From Dasypus novemcinctus (lineage: Eukaryota; Chordata; Mammalia; Cingulata; Dasypodidae), in assembly GCF_030445035.2 (NCBI RefSeq), contig NC_080673.1, forward strand, positions 175,813,216 through 175,877,215: a DNA stretch of 64,000 nucleotides, written 5' to 3'. The translations under genes and the position numbers were made by a program. Shown here one piece after another: positions 11,246 through 23,368 of the stretch. Each line of letters starts with the position of its first letter. Within the stretch, counting starts at the first letter, position 1. The notes beneath the pieces were generated by a model. It was given only the letters and a program-made list of their open reading frames with translations, was not told the origin of the DNA and did no database searches.

Positions 11246-11656
11246 CACCCAGATGCTTGATGAGGGTGGAACCAAGGAAATGGCTATTGGGCAAGCTGGT
11301 GTAAAGGGTGGTCCCCATATGGCCCTAAGGAGAAGAAATCATCATCTTAAGAATCAATCTTAGCCTGAAATGGACTGGAGGATGCCCTGAAGGTTTATTG
11401 AACTGTGGAGGACCTTTGACTCATGTTTCCCTTCCAATTTCTCCTTACTGTAATGAAAATGTTTATCCTATGTCTGTCCATTTGTGTATTGGAAACAGAT
11501 AAATTGTTTTGTAAGTCCTGTGTATAGCAGACAGGACTTGCCCCAAGACAATCTGTATTTCTTTACATTGATTGTGATATGATTTAGTACTTGCATTGTA
11601 ACCATTTAAAGTTTTTTTGAATATTGTAATATCTTTTTGGAATTCAGAGGGTGGAA

Positions 11657-12104
11657 TGTAGTAGTTTGATATGGTTATGAATTCCAAAAATAGATATTGG
11701 ATTAAGGCATTGAGTTCCCAGCCCTTGGTGGGTGGGGACTCACAGATAAAAGGCATGGCAATGAACAGATTTGAGGGTTTCTGATGTTGGAGTTTGATGC
11801 TGAAGACTTAAGCTGGAGCCCCAGGAAGTAAGCTCACAAAGGAAAAAGAAGCCAGTCCCAGGAAGAAAGGAACCTTGAACCCAGAGAGAAGTGAGACCCT
11901 GGAAGGGAGGAATCCAGGAAACCTGAACCTTCCCAGCCATTGGCAACCATCTTGATCCAACACATGAAAATAGACTTTGGTGAGGAAAGTAACTTTTGCT
12001 TTGTGGCCTGGTATCTATAAGCTCCTACCCCAAATAAATGCCCTTTATATAAACTGACCAATTTCTGGTATTTTGCATCAGCACCCCTTTGGCTGACTAA
12101 TACA
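11657..12104 (+). repeat. 3' LTR of MaLR provirus
   Basis: 448 bp, preceded by a purine-rich tract (cagagggtggaa, 11645-11656) that would prime plus-strand synthesis. It ends CTAATACA followed by the gatgg duplication. Confidence 0.88.
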
Positions 12105-12296
12105 GATGGTGATGTCCTCTCTACCTCTATATCTAGAGGGGGCTTAGATTCCATATGGTTGATGGATGTGATTCTCCTGCTTGAAGTTGTGGGCACTCGG
12201 TTCCCTGGTGTGTTGGTTGAGCATCTTCACCAACCTGTTAGCTGACCTGGGTAATGCCAATGAACTGGACAGTGGGATTTGCAGCTCTGCTGAGGC

Positions 12297-12437
12297 TTTG
12301 TGTTCCTGAGTGTGATGGAGTTGGACTCAGAAGTGACCTTTCTACACATGCATCTTCTGTCACTTTTACTGAAACTATGGTTGGTGCTGGGGCTGGAGTA
12401 TACTCAGAAGACTTGAATCTCTGGACTGACCATGTGC
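12297..12437 (+). repeat. Inverted 5' segment of the L1 (twin priming)
   Basis: This 141-bp piece reads in the L1 sense direction (compare 61262-61400 plus), whereas the rest of the insertion is antisense. The antisense part stops at 'gctgaggc' and the inverted part ends at 'catgtgccag'. In an uninterrupted copy (31170-31200) these points are about 10 bases apart, so the two arms abut with a small junction deletion, as twin-primed insertions do. Confidence 0.85.
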
Positions 12438-13020
12438 CAGCCATTATTTCTTTGAAAAATTTCTCCTCTCCTTTCTCTCTTCTCTTTCTAGGTCTCCCAC
12501 AATGTGTACATTGGTATGCTTGGTGGTTTCCAACAATGTCTTCAGACTCTATTCACTTTTCCCCATTCTTTCCTCTTTTCACTCCCCATTTCAAGTCCCA
12601 TCCTCAAGTTCACTGATTCTTTCTTCTGCTAGCTCCATTCTGCTGTTGTACCCCTCTAGGAAATATTCAATATTTGTAACTGTCATCTTCAGCTCTGTTT
12701 GGTTCCTTTTCCATGTCTATGTTAATATTGTCTTTTTATTCATCTATCATTTTTCTAATTTCTTTAGTTTTTTGCCCATGACTCCTTTTAGCTATTTGAG
12801 CATATTTATGACCCTTTTTGAAAATCTTTGTCTTTTATGTCTCAGGTTTGATTCTCCTCATTGATGCCTAAGGTTTTATCCTTCTCCTTTCCCTGGGTTA
12901 TCACTGCCTGTCTCTTTGTAGGTTTTCCATCTTTTTATTGAAACTTGGATATTTTGATATTTTAATGTGTTGCCACCTGAATTTATACTCTGAGTTATCT
13001 GTTCCTTAAACTTATTTCCA

Positions 13021-13780
13021 GCTAGTGTTATGAAAAAGGTTTCCTTGAATATCAGAAGCTAATGGGAAAAAAAGGAAAAAATAAATGATCTTTTCTAGTC
13101 TTTGCAAACTATCCTGTATGAATGCTTTCCTTCAGAGTTATTCCATGCAAAGACTTTAGAGAACAGTTTGAATCAAAAGCATAAGGACCTCCCAGGTATC
13201 TGAGTGCACATCTTTTCACAGGCATGCACATGTGTCTCTAGGAATTCCACATTTTACACAGATATAATGCTCCCTCTAAGAAATAGTTTCCTCACTATTC
13301 CAGGCATTGAACTTTATGTCTTATAGTCAGCAATCCCTTATCCCAGGAATTCACAACTTGAATCCTAGCCTAAGCCTAAAAGAAATTTCACTCCCTCAGG
13401 CCACTGCCAGACAGATTGGGCCAGATATACAAGGCTCTGTTCCCTCCAAAACCAAGACCAGGTACTCACATTGGAAGCATGGGCCAGCTCTACACTGAGG
13501 CAGTGATGGGCACCATGAAATCCTACCACTTTTAAGTTGTCCTTTACTTGATTAAGTGCTTGCCCTGTTATTGCTATCCTTTAACTTTTTCTAGTACTTT
13601 GAGAAAGATGTTTATGCCTGCTCTTTCTAGTTGTTCAAAGCTTCACTCCACTGTCTTGACTGGGTGTATTCAATTACTTTTGCATTGATTATTTTTTTAT
13701 ATTTATTCCTTTTAAAAGTTGATTAAGAATTTTAAAATTGACTAAGAATTGCTTAAGAATGAAAATCTCCCCCTCCAGGA
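13021..13780. other. Unannotated, possibly more L1M antisense
   Basis: No confident feature. 'tgtttatgcctgctctttctagttgttcaaag' near 13611 is reminiscent of antisense L1M but too diverged to assign. Confidence 0.35.
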
Positions 13781-13784
13781 ATCT

Positions 13785-13962
13785 GCTTTAAGCTCTTAAG
13801 AGCCATTTACTGTAATAGGAAAGAGTGTGGGACAAAAGCATGTTTCAAGGGAAGAGTTCTTCCCCTCTTCAGGGAAATATTTGTCTTACTCACCACTGTT
13901 TCCCAGCACCTGGTGCAGAACCTGGTATTTGATAGATATTCAATGCATGAACTGATGAGTTA
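13785..13962 (+). repeat. L2 3' end fragment
   Basis: 'tcttactcaccactgtttcccagcacctggtgcagaacctggtatttgatagatattcaatgcatgaactg' (13884-13952) matches the L2 3' consensus pattern of 'cccagcacct...cctggca...tag...tcaataaat...gaatga'. It is diverged and has no coding content. Confidence 0.6.
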
Positions 13963-13992
13963 GGTTTTCAAAGAATTCCATTTTAGGTATGC

Positions 13993-14225
13993 TTTGGGAA
14001 AGTGTGGGAAAATGGTTAAGAATATGCAGTATGGAGATAGAATGCCTGGATTTGAATCCCACCTCCACCATTCTCTGTATGATTTTGGGAATGTTTGTAG
14101 CCTCTCTGTTCCTCAGTTTCTCACATGCAAAATGTGGACACAAACTCCACCTTACTTATATAAAGATTTAGATTAGTACCCTGGACCTAACAAGCACAAT
14201 GCAAATGTTAGCTATTATTATTTGT
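13993..14225 (+). repeat. MIR SINE
   Basis: Nearly full-length MIR pattern: 'aatggttaagaatatgcag', the B-box region 'tggatttgaatcccacctcc', the core 'cctctctgttcctcagtttctcacatgcaaaatg', and the tail 'gcaaatgttagctattatta'. This is an ancient tRNA-derived SINE shared across mammals. Confidence 0.88.
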
Positions 14226-14284
14226 AATAAGCTGGACATAGAAAACCCTTCATCCATGTTGAGATATCAGGTCAGCAGTTTGAT

Positions 14285-14850
14285 ATGAGTGTTTGGAAAT
14301 AGGAATAAAAAAAAAAACTTTTGAGTCATCAGATGGTATTTAAAGCTAAGAATTTGGATGAGACAGCAGAAGGGAAAGGAGTGGAGGGGATCCAGACTCA
14401 GGTAATAGGTAGAATATAGAAAGGATATAATAATGAAATTGAAAGGGGTTCATAGATAAGATGAAAATCCTGAGAGTATGGTTTGTGGAAAGTCGAGAGA
14501 GACAAGCAGTTCAAGGTGGGAATGAGCAGGCATGTTGAGTGCTTCTGAGAGGCTGAGTGAGACAAGGCCTAAAAATATCCACTGCTCCTCGCAAAAAGGA
14601 AGTGACTGATGATCATGAACCCCTTCTGCAGAATGAAGAGGAAGAATGAAGGAGTGGTTTACAGAATGTTATAATCTACGATGTATCTATACAGAGAAAT
14701 TCCATGGGTGTTGGCAAAGATGAGGTCCATCTCTGTGTACCGATAGATATCTATAAGACGAAGCAGTACATATCATAGGTTAGGTACAAAATATCTTGTG
14801 TCATGTATTCCTGTTTCTTGAAATAAAACAAAGCTCATACATATGTACAA
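14285..14850 (+). repeat. Probable ancient interspersed repeat, family uncertain
   Basis: Purine-rich text such as 'gttcaaggtgggaatgagcaggcatgttgagtgcttctgagaggctgagtgagac' resembles an old mammalian repeat. The same style resumes at 15215-15500 after an L1 fragment, suggesting a split element. The family cannot be named by eye. Confidence 0.35.
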
Positions 14851-14859
14851 AGAAATAGT

Positions 14860-15175
14860 TGCACAGGATTGCTTCCAAGCTGTGCCCAGTGTTGGAGAAA
14901 TATAATTCAGGTACAAATAAGTGTCCTTTCTACTTTGTTTTTACACATATTGTAAAATGCTCTACATGCTGTTCTTCACATATTATTTTATCCTTAACAA
15001 CATAACTTGGAATCATTCCATAGCAGTACACAGAGCAGATATTTATTTTTGAAAAATAGGTATAGAATATTTCATTGTATGGATATACAATCAATGACAA
15101 TGCTAGACATTTAGGATATTTCTTATCTGCTATTTCAAACAAAGCTGCACTGAACAACCTTACTGCCGTATCTTA
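14860..15175 (-). mobile_element. L1 3' UTR fragment, antisense
   Basis: The plus strand contains 'tatagaatatttcattgtatggatataca', 'gctagacatttaggatatttc' and 'aaacaaagctgcactgaacaacctt', the classic complement of old L1 3' UTR. The 75-aa minus frame at 14930-15157 is a by-product. Confidence 0.7.
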
Positions 15176-16280
15176 GAATAACTACAAAACTAGCAGAAGA
15201 ATGAACCCAAGTCAAGGAAGAGAAAATACCATACAGGTGTAGACACCTTTTTCAAGAGGTACATCTGTGCAGAGGACACATGAAAAGGGAGTGAGGAAGG
15301 AGATATGAAATCAAACAAGGACATTTTAAATATGGGAGATGCTTCAAGTGAAGAATACCACAGAGTTATTCAATAAAGAATGCTTAGGTTTGGGGCTAGG
15401 GGACAGCCAGGAAGAGCCTCTGCAAAGCTGGTATTTTAGCAGGTATAGAAGAATGACAAAACAGTACTGCATGTTATGGGAACACAAGGATGGATGGAAG
15501 GACTGAGAACTTCAAAAACATTAGTATAGCTAGGATGTTTCACAAATTACCTGTAATATTGTTAGAAAGTGGTTGATTCTGTCACTGAAACACAAAGATT
15601 TAAACACTTCCTGCTGGGATTCCTCCTCGTGTAGTTTGCTTACATTTCCAAAGAGTCCTTGGGTTCCTGAAAAGACATTAGTTGGGGGAAAGGAAATTTG
15701 TAATTTTTCACATAGGGATTAAATGATATGCATCCCCAAGGAGGCTAAAAGAATTAGAAATCAATAAAAATCTCAAGAATAATTTCTGCTTTTGATGGCT
15801 TTGCTGATGGTCTTGAAAACTTAACCTAAGACATTCCAGGGGACATTTGTTCTTGAAAAACAAGAACAACAAATTCAGACTCCCAAAGGATAGAGGAAAA
15901 CTCTTTTCTGTATTTATAAAATAAAGAAATAGAAAAATAAGTGTTAATGTTATGCCATGATATTTATTTTTTAACAAAAATAGATCCTATACAAATATGA
16001 AAATTATATATACATTAGAATAGTACTCATTTAGTCTGGAAGCAGTTTTGGTGGACATATAGATACATTGGCTTATCAAAATGACCTGCACTCAAACAAT
16101 TTGCATAGTATAGAGATATTTGTAATAATGCAATATTTATTAAATCACTCATTCTTCTTTTAATAAAAAATTATTTATTGATTGTCTACTGTAACAGCAT
16201 GTTTAGTTCCCCAGGTATAATATCACAGTGTGTTACCACTGCTGTAAGAAGAATGTAGTCATTCTTTATGTCTTTAAATT
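15176..16280. other. Unannotated DNA
   Basis: Apart from the probable continuation of the old repeat at 15215-15500, I see no feature. Confidence 0.45.
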
Positions 16281-16282
16281 AT

Positions 16283-16410
16283 TTCTTCATTTATCAAACA
16301 AGTTTTTATTTTTCATCTACTTTGTGCTAAGCATTCTAATAGATACTGAAATAAAACAAAAACAATTAATCTACATGTATCATACACTCTAGTCCTTAAA
16401 ACATTTGCTC
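16283..16410 (-). repeat. L2 3' end fragment, antisense
   Basis: 'atttatcaaacaagtttttatttttcatctactttgtgctaagcattctaatagatactgaaat' follows the L2 antisense pattern ('aacaaatatttattgagcacctactatgtgccaggcactgttctaggcactg'). Confidence 0.6.
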
Positions 16411-16507
16411 AATATAGGAAAGGGATATAGTTAAACCATAAAATAAGCAAAACTTTCTTGAAATAGATAAAATTTCATTTGGAAGACAGAAATTCTATTT
16501 TATTTAA

Positions 16508-16750
16508 TTAAAGACAATACTACCAATAATGGCTACCATCTATTTAATAATTGCTATAAGCCAAATACTATGCTAACCAATTCACATAGTTTATATTATT
16601 TAATTAACCCTCACAATATTATGATGCTGATATATTTCCTGCATTTCAGAATTGAGTAAACAGAGGCTTTAGGAGTTACCTGATTTGCTAAAGTTTACAC
16701 AGCTATTCAAATTTTAAATCAGACATTGTCTTTAGAGCCTATTTTCTTTT
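16508..16750 (-). repeat. MIR SINE, antisense
   Basis: 'aatggctaccatctatttaataattgctataagccaaatactatgctaa...ttaattaaccctcacaatatta...cagaattgagtaaacagaggct...ttacacagctattcaa' is the complement of a MIR, in order and nearly full length. Confidence 0.82.
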
Positions 16751-17153
16751 AAAATAAAGGAAAACACCTCTCTACTGCTTCATAGTGGATTAAGCAGTGA
16801 TGCAAGTGTCTCTTGCATCCAAAGAAAGAGCAGCTAACATTATAGGAAGAGCAAGATCATTGAACAAACCCATCTCAAAATCAATGATTGAAGGAGTATA
16901 AAAAAGTCAGCACCTCCATGACTCCATCCCAAGGACCTGGGAAGTAGGCATTAGCAGACACTCTCAGGGCTTTGTCACTAGGATGTCTTACAATTTGTAA
17001 GCTTGCTGGATCTTGAACTGCTCTTGCTCCCTAATTTTTGACTCCCTATAGCCAGTCTCTGAGTCTCCTTTTGGGAAGACTGCTGTCAGGTCCTGCCTTT
17101 CTGTTGATGACAGACTCCAACAGGAGTAAATATCCTCAAGCTCTCTTGATCAA

Positions 17154-17505
17154 CTCTGAGGTTTAAGGTAGAGGGTGTTAGAAGCTCCTGTCCACAAGAG
17201 GTTAAACCAAAATTACACCTTGGTAGGACTTAACTGATACTTCCTATTTACTTGGTATTTATTCCTTCCCAATCCCATTTCTTCAGGCCACTTCCATGCT
17301 TTACCTGGAAACACATCCTAATAACAATCATCTCTGAGGTTTGAGGCAGAGGGTGTTAGGAGCTCTTGTCCACAAGAGGTTAAACCAAAATTACCTTTGG
17401 AGGGACTTAACTGATACTTCCTATTTATTTGGTATTTATTCCATTCCAATCCCATTTCTTCAGGCCACTTCCAGACTTTACCTGGAAACACATCCTAATA
17501 GAACA
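17154..17505. repeat. 177-bp tandem duplication
   Basis: Two consecutive units, 17154-17330 and 17332-17505, both starting 'ctctgaggttt(a/g)aggnagagggtgtta' and ending 'cctggaaacacatcctaataacaat' or similar. Only a few substitutions and a small indel separate them. The duplication lies within a segment whose right end, 'ctgaggaacccatcctaagaca' (17537-17558), looks repeat-like. The 77-aa frame at 17341-17574 is inside the second unit and is not supported as a gene. Confidence 0.88.
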
Positions 17506-20372
17506 ATTTTACTCAATTCCATCTTAAATTCTGCTTCTGAGGAACCCATCCTAAGACAATGCCTGTGTGTATAAGGCATGAGTTACTTAGAGTGCAGAAT
17601 AGTAGGCACATATAATTAATTTTCTTCTTTCGGGTTATAGCTGGCAGTGTCTTTGTTTCTTTCAGTTCAGGAACTATAAAAACAATTATAGTGAATGTAC
17701 CAGCTATCTCAAATTCTATTGTAAAACTACTGAACCATGTTTCATATGGCATTAATCATATTACTGGGGTCTTGCTGTAAGAAAGAAGACCCCTAATAAC
17801 TGCTAATATGTTGTAGATTAGAGTTTAAAAAGCAAACAAACAAAAATTTAGTCTCCTAAGGATTGTTAAATGACCAGAACAACAATGTTAGGAATTGTTA
17901 AAAAGAAATCATAATTCACTTGTAAATAATAAACGTAAATCTTAAAATATAATACTAATAACTTCATAACATCAAATGAGCACATTATTTTTGTATCTCA
18001 CATACTTATCTAAGGCAGTTATATTTCACTTCAAGAAAGAATTTTCTGAGAGCTGTGTACTTACATGAGGATCAAGATGCAGCATTCTTGCCAAGACCAT
18101 GCACATGCGAAATTTCACACTGACTGAGCAAAGGGAATATCAGATTCCAGACCATTTCCACTCAGGGAGGAAGTGGGCTCTTCTAAACGGTAATTTCTGC
18201 CCTATGGCTCCCAATTGACCTGGCTGAGAATTTCTCACACCTGAATGGCCATCTGAGGCTTCTTCTTTTTCAATCTCTCTGTTTCATAAGTTGCATACCT
18301 GCATCATACTCTGAAATGTTTCTCTGCCTATTCCCACTCCTACTCTGCTCTACTCTGAAGAGTTACCCCCCCCCCAAAAAAAAGTTTTCTAAATCCTTCC
18401 CAGAGAATTCAAACTGTCAGAATATCTATATCAAATTTAATTACAGTTAACTTTAGCTATGTGTCCAACTTCACATGCAATCAACTTCCTCCCTTACTCT
18501 GAATTCTGCTAAATTAGAAAAGTTAATTCACAATTAAATGCTGGCAGCAGGGATTTGGTGGTTTTGAATAAGTTTATCTATCTAAATCAAGCACGATTCC
18601 AGAAATATTGGTGAGATTTCACACTGACGTCATCATTATATACTCAGGCTGATTCATTATGCACGTCGTAATAAAAAAGTTGAACATTCCAGCTTGGGAG
18701 CTTCCATGAGTAGATTCCTAATAGAGTCATTGGTTGCATTTGACTCAGTAAAATATTTCTTCTTATCCTAATGAAGAATTTAGTCGTGATTTTTAAGCAT
18801 GGTTTATCATGTGTCACTGTTTTCTTTTCTAGAAAATAAAGAAAATCATCATGTTGGGAAAAAGTCAAATCCAAGCAATCAAGCTGTTTTGTAAGAAGTT
18901 ACTTCTTAAGAGGTTCCATCTTCCTAAGAAATTTTATCCTGAACATTAAAATTCATGATATCTTGACTGAAGTAACAGATTCAGATGTTTTTAGAAAATG
19001 ATTATATCACTCATATGTACCACTTTAGTGAGTTATTTTAAATCTTTTTTCTTTTAAATGTCTCTGCTGGCATTATTGGTGTCCTAAAAATGTTATAATC
19101 TCATCTTTAATGTCAAACTCAGGAACATCTTTACTTTTCACAGACAGCATTTTTCAATATACTTCCTTAACTGAAGATTCTTTTAAGTGTGTCTTATATT
19201 TTCTATAACCTTAAATCTTGTATAATTATACACAAATTCATTGTGCCTCTTTAACAAATTCAAAAAGAAAGAGAGAGAGACCATATAATCTTTGACCAGA
19301 TATTTTCTCAAGGACTAGTCTTCTCATAGATTTACATTTTCCTATATTATTCAGTTTATGGTTTTTCTACATACTAAATCACCAGAGTTTTTTGATGTTG
19401 GATATATGAAGAAAAATATTTTTCTCTTAATCCTACAACAGTGAAAACAAATGCCCTTGCTTTAGAATTTTAGACATAATGAAAATGTGTTCTTTTTAGA
19501 TGAATGTTGTTTGTATCTATTACTAAACTATGGGTTGCATACTTTAATATATTTAGACAAACTGTGAAAAACTTGAAAGTTTAATATTTATCTCTTCTAT
19601 AATGTTTGAATTCTTTTTCCAAAGAAATAGCATTTCATTCTATGCATCTTCTTTGATTACTATGATGGAAAACAATCACAGCTGTTACACTTGCTAGAGT
19701 CTCATATTTTAGAAATTCTACTGATTTCGAATCTTTAAACATTTGCCAATGTAGTATAATTTTAAGTGATTTGAAATATTCTGAAAGTAGTTTTATTGTT
19801 AATGGTATTTATGTGTGAAATATGTGTGTCCTTCTCTCTCTCCCTTTATTTACTTACAATCTTATTTGTAATCCAAATTTTAAACTCAAAGTTCCTTATT
19901 TAATGTAAGTGTGAAGTATACCTCTTTTTCAGCAGGAACAGTTTTTCGTAATAATTTCATAAATACAACTTTTAGTTCTGTGATATGTTTCACTGAAGTC
20001 CTTCAAAATTTAATGATAACATTTGTAAATATCTTAATTTTGTGTTTTGTATACCAAAGTGTTTAGATTGCTTATTATTATATTACATGTAATATATATA
20101 TATATACATGTTTGTGAATGGTGCTTGTAAACTAAAAATGGTATATGAGAAAAAGATGTCATTACTCTTATTGTTTCATCATAATCAATAAATATTATTG
20201 TAAATTTAGTATTTATCTAGATTTAGGTGTAGAAGATAAAATGAATATGGTATATACATAGACCTCAAAATATTTCTATGTTAAAAAATTACAAGGTGGA
20301 AATGCCAAGTAGTAAAGGGGAGAGAAAATAAAAAACTGTTAAAGGATAGGAAAGAGAAGCAGAGATTTTCCC

Positions 20373-20485
20373 TTCTTTCTTCTTTCCACCTTCCCTCCTT
20401 CTTTTCTCTCTTCTTCCCTCCATCTCTCTCTAAATTCTATCTGCCTCTTTCTCCTCTCTCTTTCTGTCTTTCTATTTACTCTTTC
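20373..20485. repeat. Polypyrimidine (CTTC/CTCT) tract
   Basis: About 110 bases made almost wholly of C and T on the plus strand, with irregular CTTT, CCTT and CTCT units. Such mirror-rich tracts can adopt triplex structures; that is general knowledge, not shown here. Confidence 0.75.
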
Positions 20486-21756
20486 ATTTATCTGATCATT
20501 CATTCACTATTAGATTATTTGAAAACATTGTTATTTCACCTTTATTTCTTGTCTCCTAGTTAGGAGGAAAAGTATGAATCTGACTCACAAGAGTCTGACA
20601 TTTGGTGTAAATATAAAAAAGAGAAGAGAATCTATAAATGCCTTACCTATATTTTACAGTATTTCTTTAAGAATATAAGCAATATTTTATTGAGTAATCA
20701 TTTAACAGTGCATATATTCCATTATTGGATTTTTAAAATAATCTCCATCATCAAACATATACATCATTTTGCTTCTTATAAGTCACTATTATTTTATTCT
20801 GGTCCTTGAAATGCTTATAAAGTCAATTAGAAGTTTTTTTTGGCAGATCTTGTCAGAGGAATATCTTACCCAGTGTTTGGTCCAAATCGTAATATTATGA
20901 GATTAAACATTTGTTCAAAAGTTTGTTGGGTAACTTAAAAAAAAAATTATACAACCTCATTTGGAGACAATAACCCCATCTCTAAGAATGGCTCAGATTA
21001 ATGATATCTGAATAACAAACGTGCTCAAGGATGAGGACATATCTTCAGTATTTAATTTATACTCTATCACATAATAGATGCTAAGTGTTTATTGAATGGT
21101 TGAATACATTAATGAATTTGTTGAACTTCAGAGAGTTAACCCACAATATATTATTCATGTATTTTATGTTTAATTTCTATTTTTATAAGTAGGACTTCTA
21201 ATAACTGTTAAATTAATAAAATGATATTATGTGACTTAAATGGCAAATAGTATTTTCTCTTTTTATTAGGCTTGAAAGATATCTGGAAACCTCAAATAAA
21301 ACCCATATCAATCTCCTTTATAAAGAAAAATGTATATAGATAAAGTGATCTTCTTAATACATAAGAATACAGGATAAAAATAGAACAAAACAAAAATGAT
21401 AAATCTCATCAGAAGCATGAAGACTCTCTTTCATTCAAAATAAAGACCCAAACTTAAGAATAAAAGTAAAATTCTCCTTATCCATAATTTATGTAAGCAC
21501 TGGGTCATTGAATCTATAAAACAAAATTAGGTAACCTTGAATACATAAATCTATTACCTTAAAAAAATAGGGGAGAGAGAAGCAAATATTTCAAGTATTT
21601 AAAATGATCAAAGAAAATGTGAATATCAAATGAAAGTCTGCAGAGAATATAGTCATTACTAAAGATATGTAAAGAATTTTTTATTAGTCTTTACATAAAG
21701 AAGCTCTAAAAAAAGACTTCCAGATGTTTGAAGAAAAAGACACAAATTTTAATGAT

Positions 21757-21803
21757 GAGAATGAAGGAAGGAAGGTAGGAGGGAGGAAGGGAAGAAGGAA
21801 GAG
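21757..21803. repeat. GGAA-rich purine tract
   Basis: Consecutive GAAG, GGAG and GGAA units on the plus strand, a degenerate tetranucleotide repeat. Confidence 0.75.
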
Positions 21804-21955
21804 TATGGAAAATATAGAAAGAAACCATGACTTTCACATCCAGGAGATAAAATATATTTATAATTAAATAATTTGAAAGGTATTTGGAGACAGAATACTC
21901 CACATATTACTCAATAATATAAATTTAAAATAATTGCTGAATTAATACCAGAACC

Positions 21956-21978
21956 TAAATAAATAAATAAATAAATAA
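21956..21978. repeat. (AAAT)n microsatellite
   Basis: Five to six AAAT units in a row. Confidence 0.9.
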
Positions 21979-22239
21979 TAGGTATGGTCTCCTTCTAATC
22001 CAAAAGAAGATGTAAATAAACACAATCAGGGCATAATGTATTAAGTTAAACTTTTATAGAAAGTATCTATTTGCTCAAAATTTTTAAAAGCATTCTTCTA
22101 AGTCTATTTATAGAGGAAGAGTAAATTAAATTCATGACTACAATGCAAGTGAAACACTTTAAAATAATGCTAATAATAAATAATAACAATAAGAAGATGC
22201 TTCCAAAGTTGTAATCAGAGGAAAATTCATATCTTAAAA

Positions 22240-22830
22240 ATTTTTAATAGATAATATTTTAAAGCAGTTTTAGGGGTAGAAAGGATAGAGATCTCACATA
22301 TTTATTCCTTCTTTCCCCAGGACAGAATTTTCCCAATTATTAACACATTGCATCAATTGTTAAATTTGATGAACCAATATTGATACATCACTATTAAATA
22401 AATCTACAGTGTATATTAAGGTTCATTCTTTGTGTTTTACAGTTCTATGGATTTTTATAAATACATGTGTCCATGTAGCCACCATTAAAGTATCATATTG
22501 AATAATTACTTTGCCCTGAAAAATGCCCTATTCATCCCATTTTCCAACTGAACCCCTGACAATGAATGATCCTTTTAATGTTCCTATAATTTGACCTTTT
22601 CCAGAAATTTTTCTTCTTAAGTATTTAATGACTATTTCAGGAATTTTGTCTATACATATAAAATTTAGAATCAGTTTCTCAATATCAACAAAATAACTGG
22701 CTGGGATTTTGATCTGGTTTGTATTGAATCCATTGTTTAAATTGGAAAGAATTGGCAACATAATAATACCGAGCCTTCCAATCCATGATCATGGAATATC
22801 TTGACAAAGTTGTTTAAATGTAAAATAAAC
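22240..22830 (-). mobile_element. L1M 3' UTR and ORF2 end, antisense
   Basis: 'gatgaaccaatattgatacatcactattaa', 'aaggttcattctttgtgttttacagttctatgg' and 'ccaccattaaagtatcatattgaataa' are the complement of old L1 3' UTR. 'gctgggattttgatctggtttgtattgaatcc' and 'ccttccaatccatgatcatgg' are the complement of the ORF2 carboxy-terminal region. A deletion between the two parts (near 22610) is likely. Confidence 0.78.
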
Positions 22831-23368
22831 AATAATTCTATTCCTTGTTTGCCTCACTCTGAGTCCGGCTATTTCTAGAAACTACTTCACAGATTATTTG
22901 ATATAAATTTTTCCTTTAGTTTTATAAAATATATTTCCTTCCTGATCTTATATCATGCACAAATCCATAACTTCTACAAAAATATTTAACAATCTTTCAT
23001 ACTCTTAAAGAGCATGCTTGTTCCCTTATATTTAGACCAACAACAAATACTTGCCATAAGTATATTTAAACTTGATATGTGGAAAAGAGGCCATTAAATC
23101 TATATTGTATTAATTAATAATGAGACTGATTGAAACTTCTTGTTTCCTATGATGATTAATATAAGTTCTTCTAAATGTACCTTTTGGGATTTTTTTCCTT
23201 CATATTTATGCTTAAGATATCAAGTATTAAGGATATTATCATATTGACTCTCATGTATAAGATGATAAAAATTTCCTATCTTTCATTGGTTTCTTTTGAA
23301 TTTTCATAATATCAATTTTAACTCTTTAGTTATCTATATTCCCCTGGCTTTATTATTTATTTATTTGG
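22831..23368. other. Unannotated, possibly more L1
   Basis: AT-rich sequence between the L1M antisense fragment and the MaLR provirus. I see nothing specific. Confidence 0.35.

Larger units (their letters stand above)
9617..12104 (+). mobile_element. MaLR-type provirus with both LTRs
   Basis: A 2,488-bp LTR element is flanked by a perfect 5-bp duplication gatgg (9612-9616 and 12105-12109). The 5' LTR is 9617-10107 and the 3' LTR is 11657-12104; both start TGTAG(C/T)AGTTTGATATGG and end CTAATACA. A 1.55-kb internal region carries a tRNA-Leu-like primer binding site, two gag-region-like open frames and a purine tract before the 3' LTR. It has no reverse transcriptase or integrase, as usual for non-autonomous MaLR elements mobilised by ERVL enzymes. 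It sits inside an L1 3' UTR and splits it cleanly. Confidence 0.9.
8984..12437 (-). mobile_element. L1 insertion with 3' transduction and 5' inversion
   Basis: A retroposed L1 3' end lies inside the old L1M. Flanking duplications of about 15 bp differ at one site: cagcctttatttctt (8969-8983) and cagccattatttctt (12438-12452). Reading the minus strand from its 3' end, a poly(A) (8982-8995 on plus) precedes a 102-bp non-L1 segment, then the xenarthran-type L1 3' UTR (9098-9616 and 12105-12296). From 12297 to 12437 the L1 sequence is in the opposite orientation, the signature of twin priming. A MaLR provirus (9617-12104) inserted later. Confidence 0.85.
7005..13020 (-). mobile_element. L1M-type element, antisense, carrying three later insertions
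   Basis: A T-rich start (7010-7035) is followed by the complement of old L1 3' UTR sequence ('gcagtgagattaatcatattcacaatg', 'aaaccctatagcc'). It continues with the well-known antisense L1M text 'ctggtgatgagctctcttgg', 'tttctgatgagaaatcag' and 'ggtttattgagcctcttgga', then 'ttcactgattctttcttctgct' at 12600. Colinear pieces are 7005-7566, 8030-8413, 8871-8983 and 12438-13020. The gaps are a MaLR solo LTR, an MLT2-like solo LTR and a younger L1. It may extend toward 13690. No intact ORF remains. Confidence 0.8.
17580..22235. other. Long AT-rich stretch without recognisable genes
   Basis: About 4.6 kb with no confident interspersed repeat. It contains a C10-A8 homopolymer junction at 18366-18383, a TA run at 20092-20106, a pyrimidine tract at 20373-20485, a GGAA-rich run at 21757-21803 and an AAAT run at 21956-21978. 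ORFs are short and low-complexity. Confidence 0.5.

Noticed and set aside
20373..20485. Polypyrimidine tract as a promoter or splice acceptor
   Set aside because: It is too long and irregular, with no exon or start next to it; treated as simple repeat.
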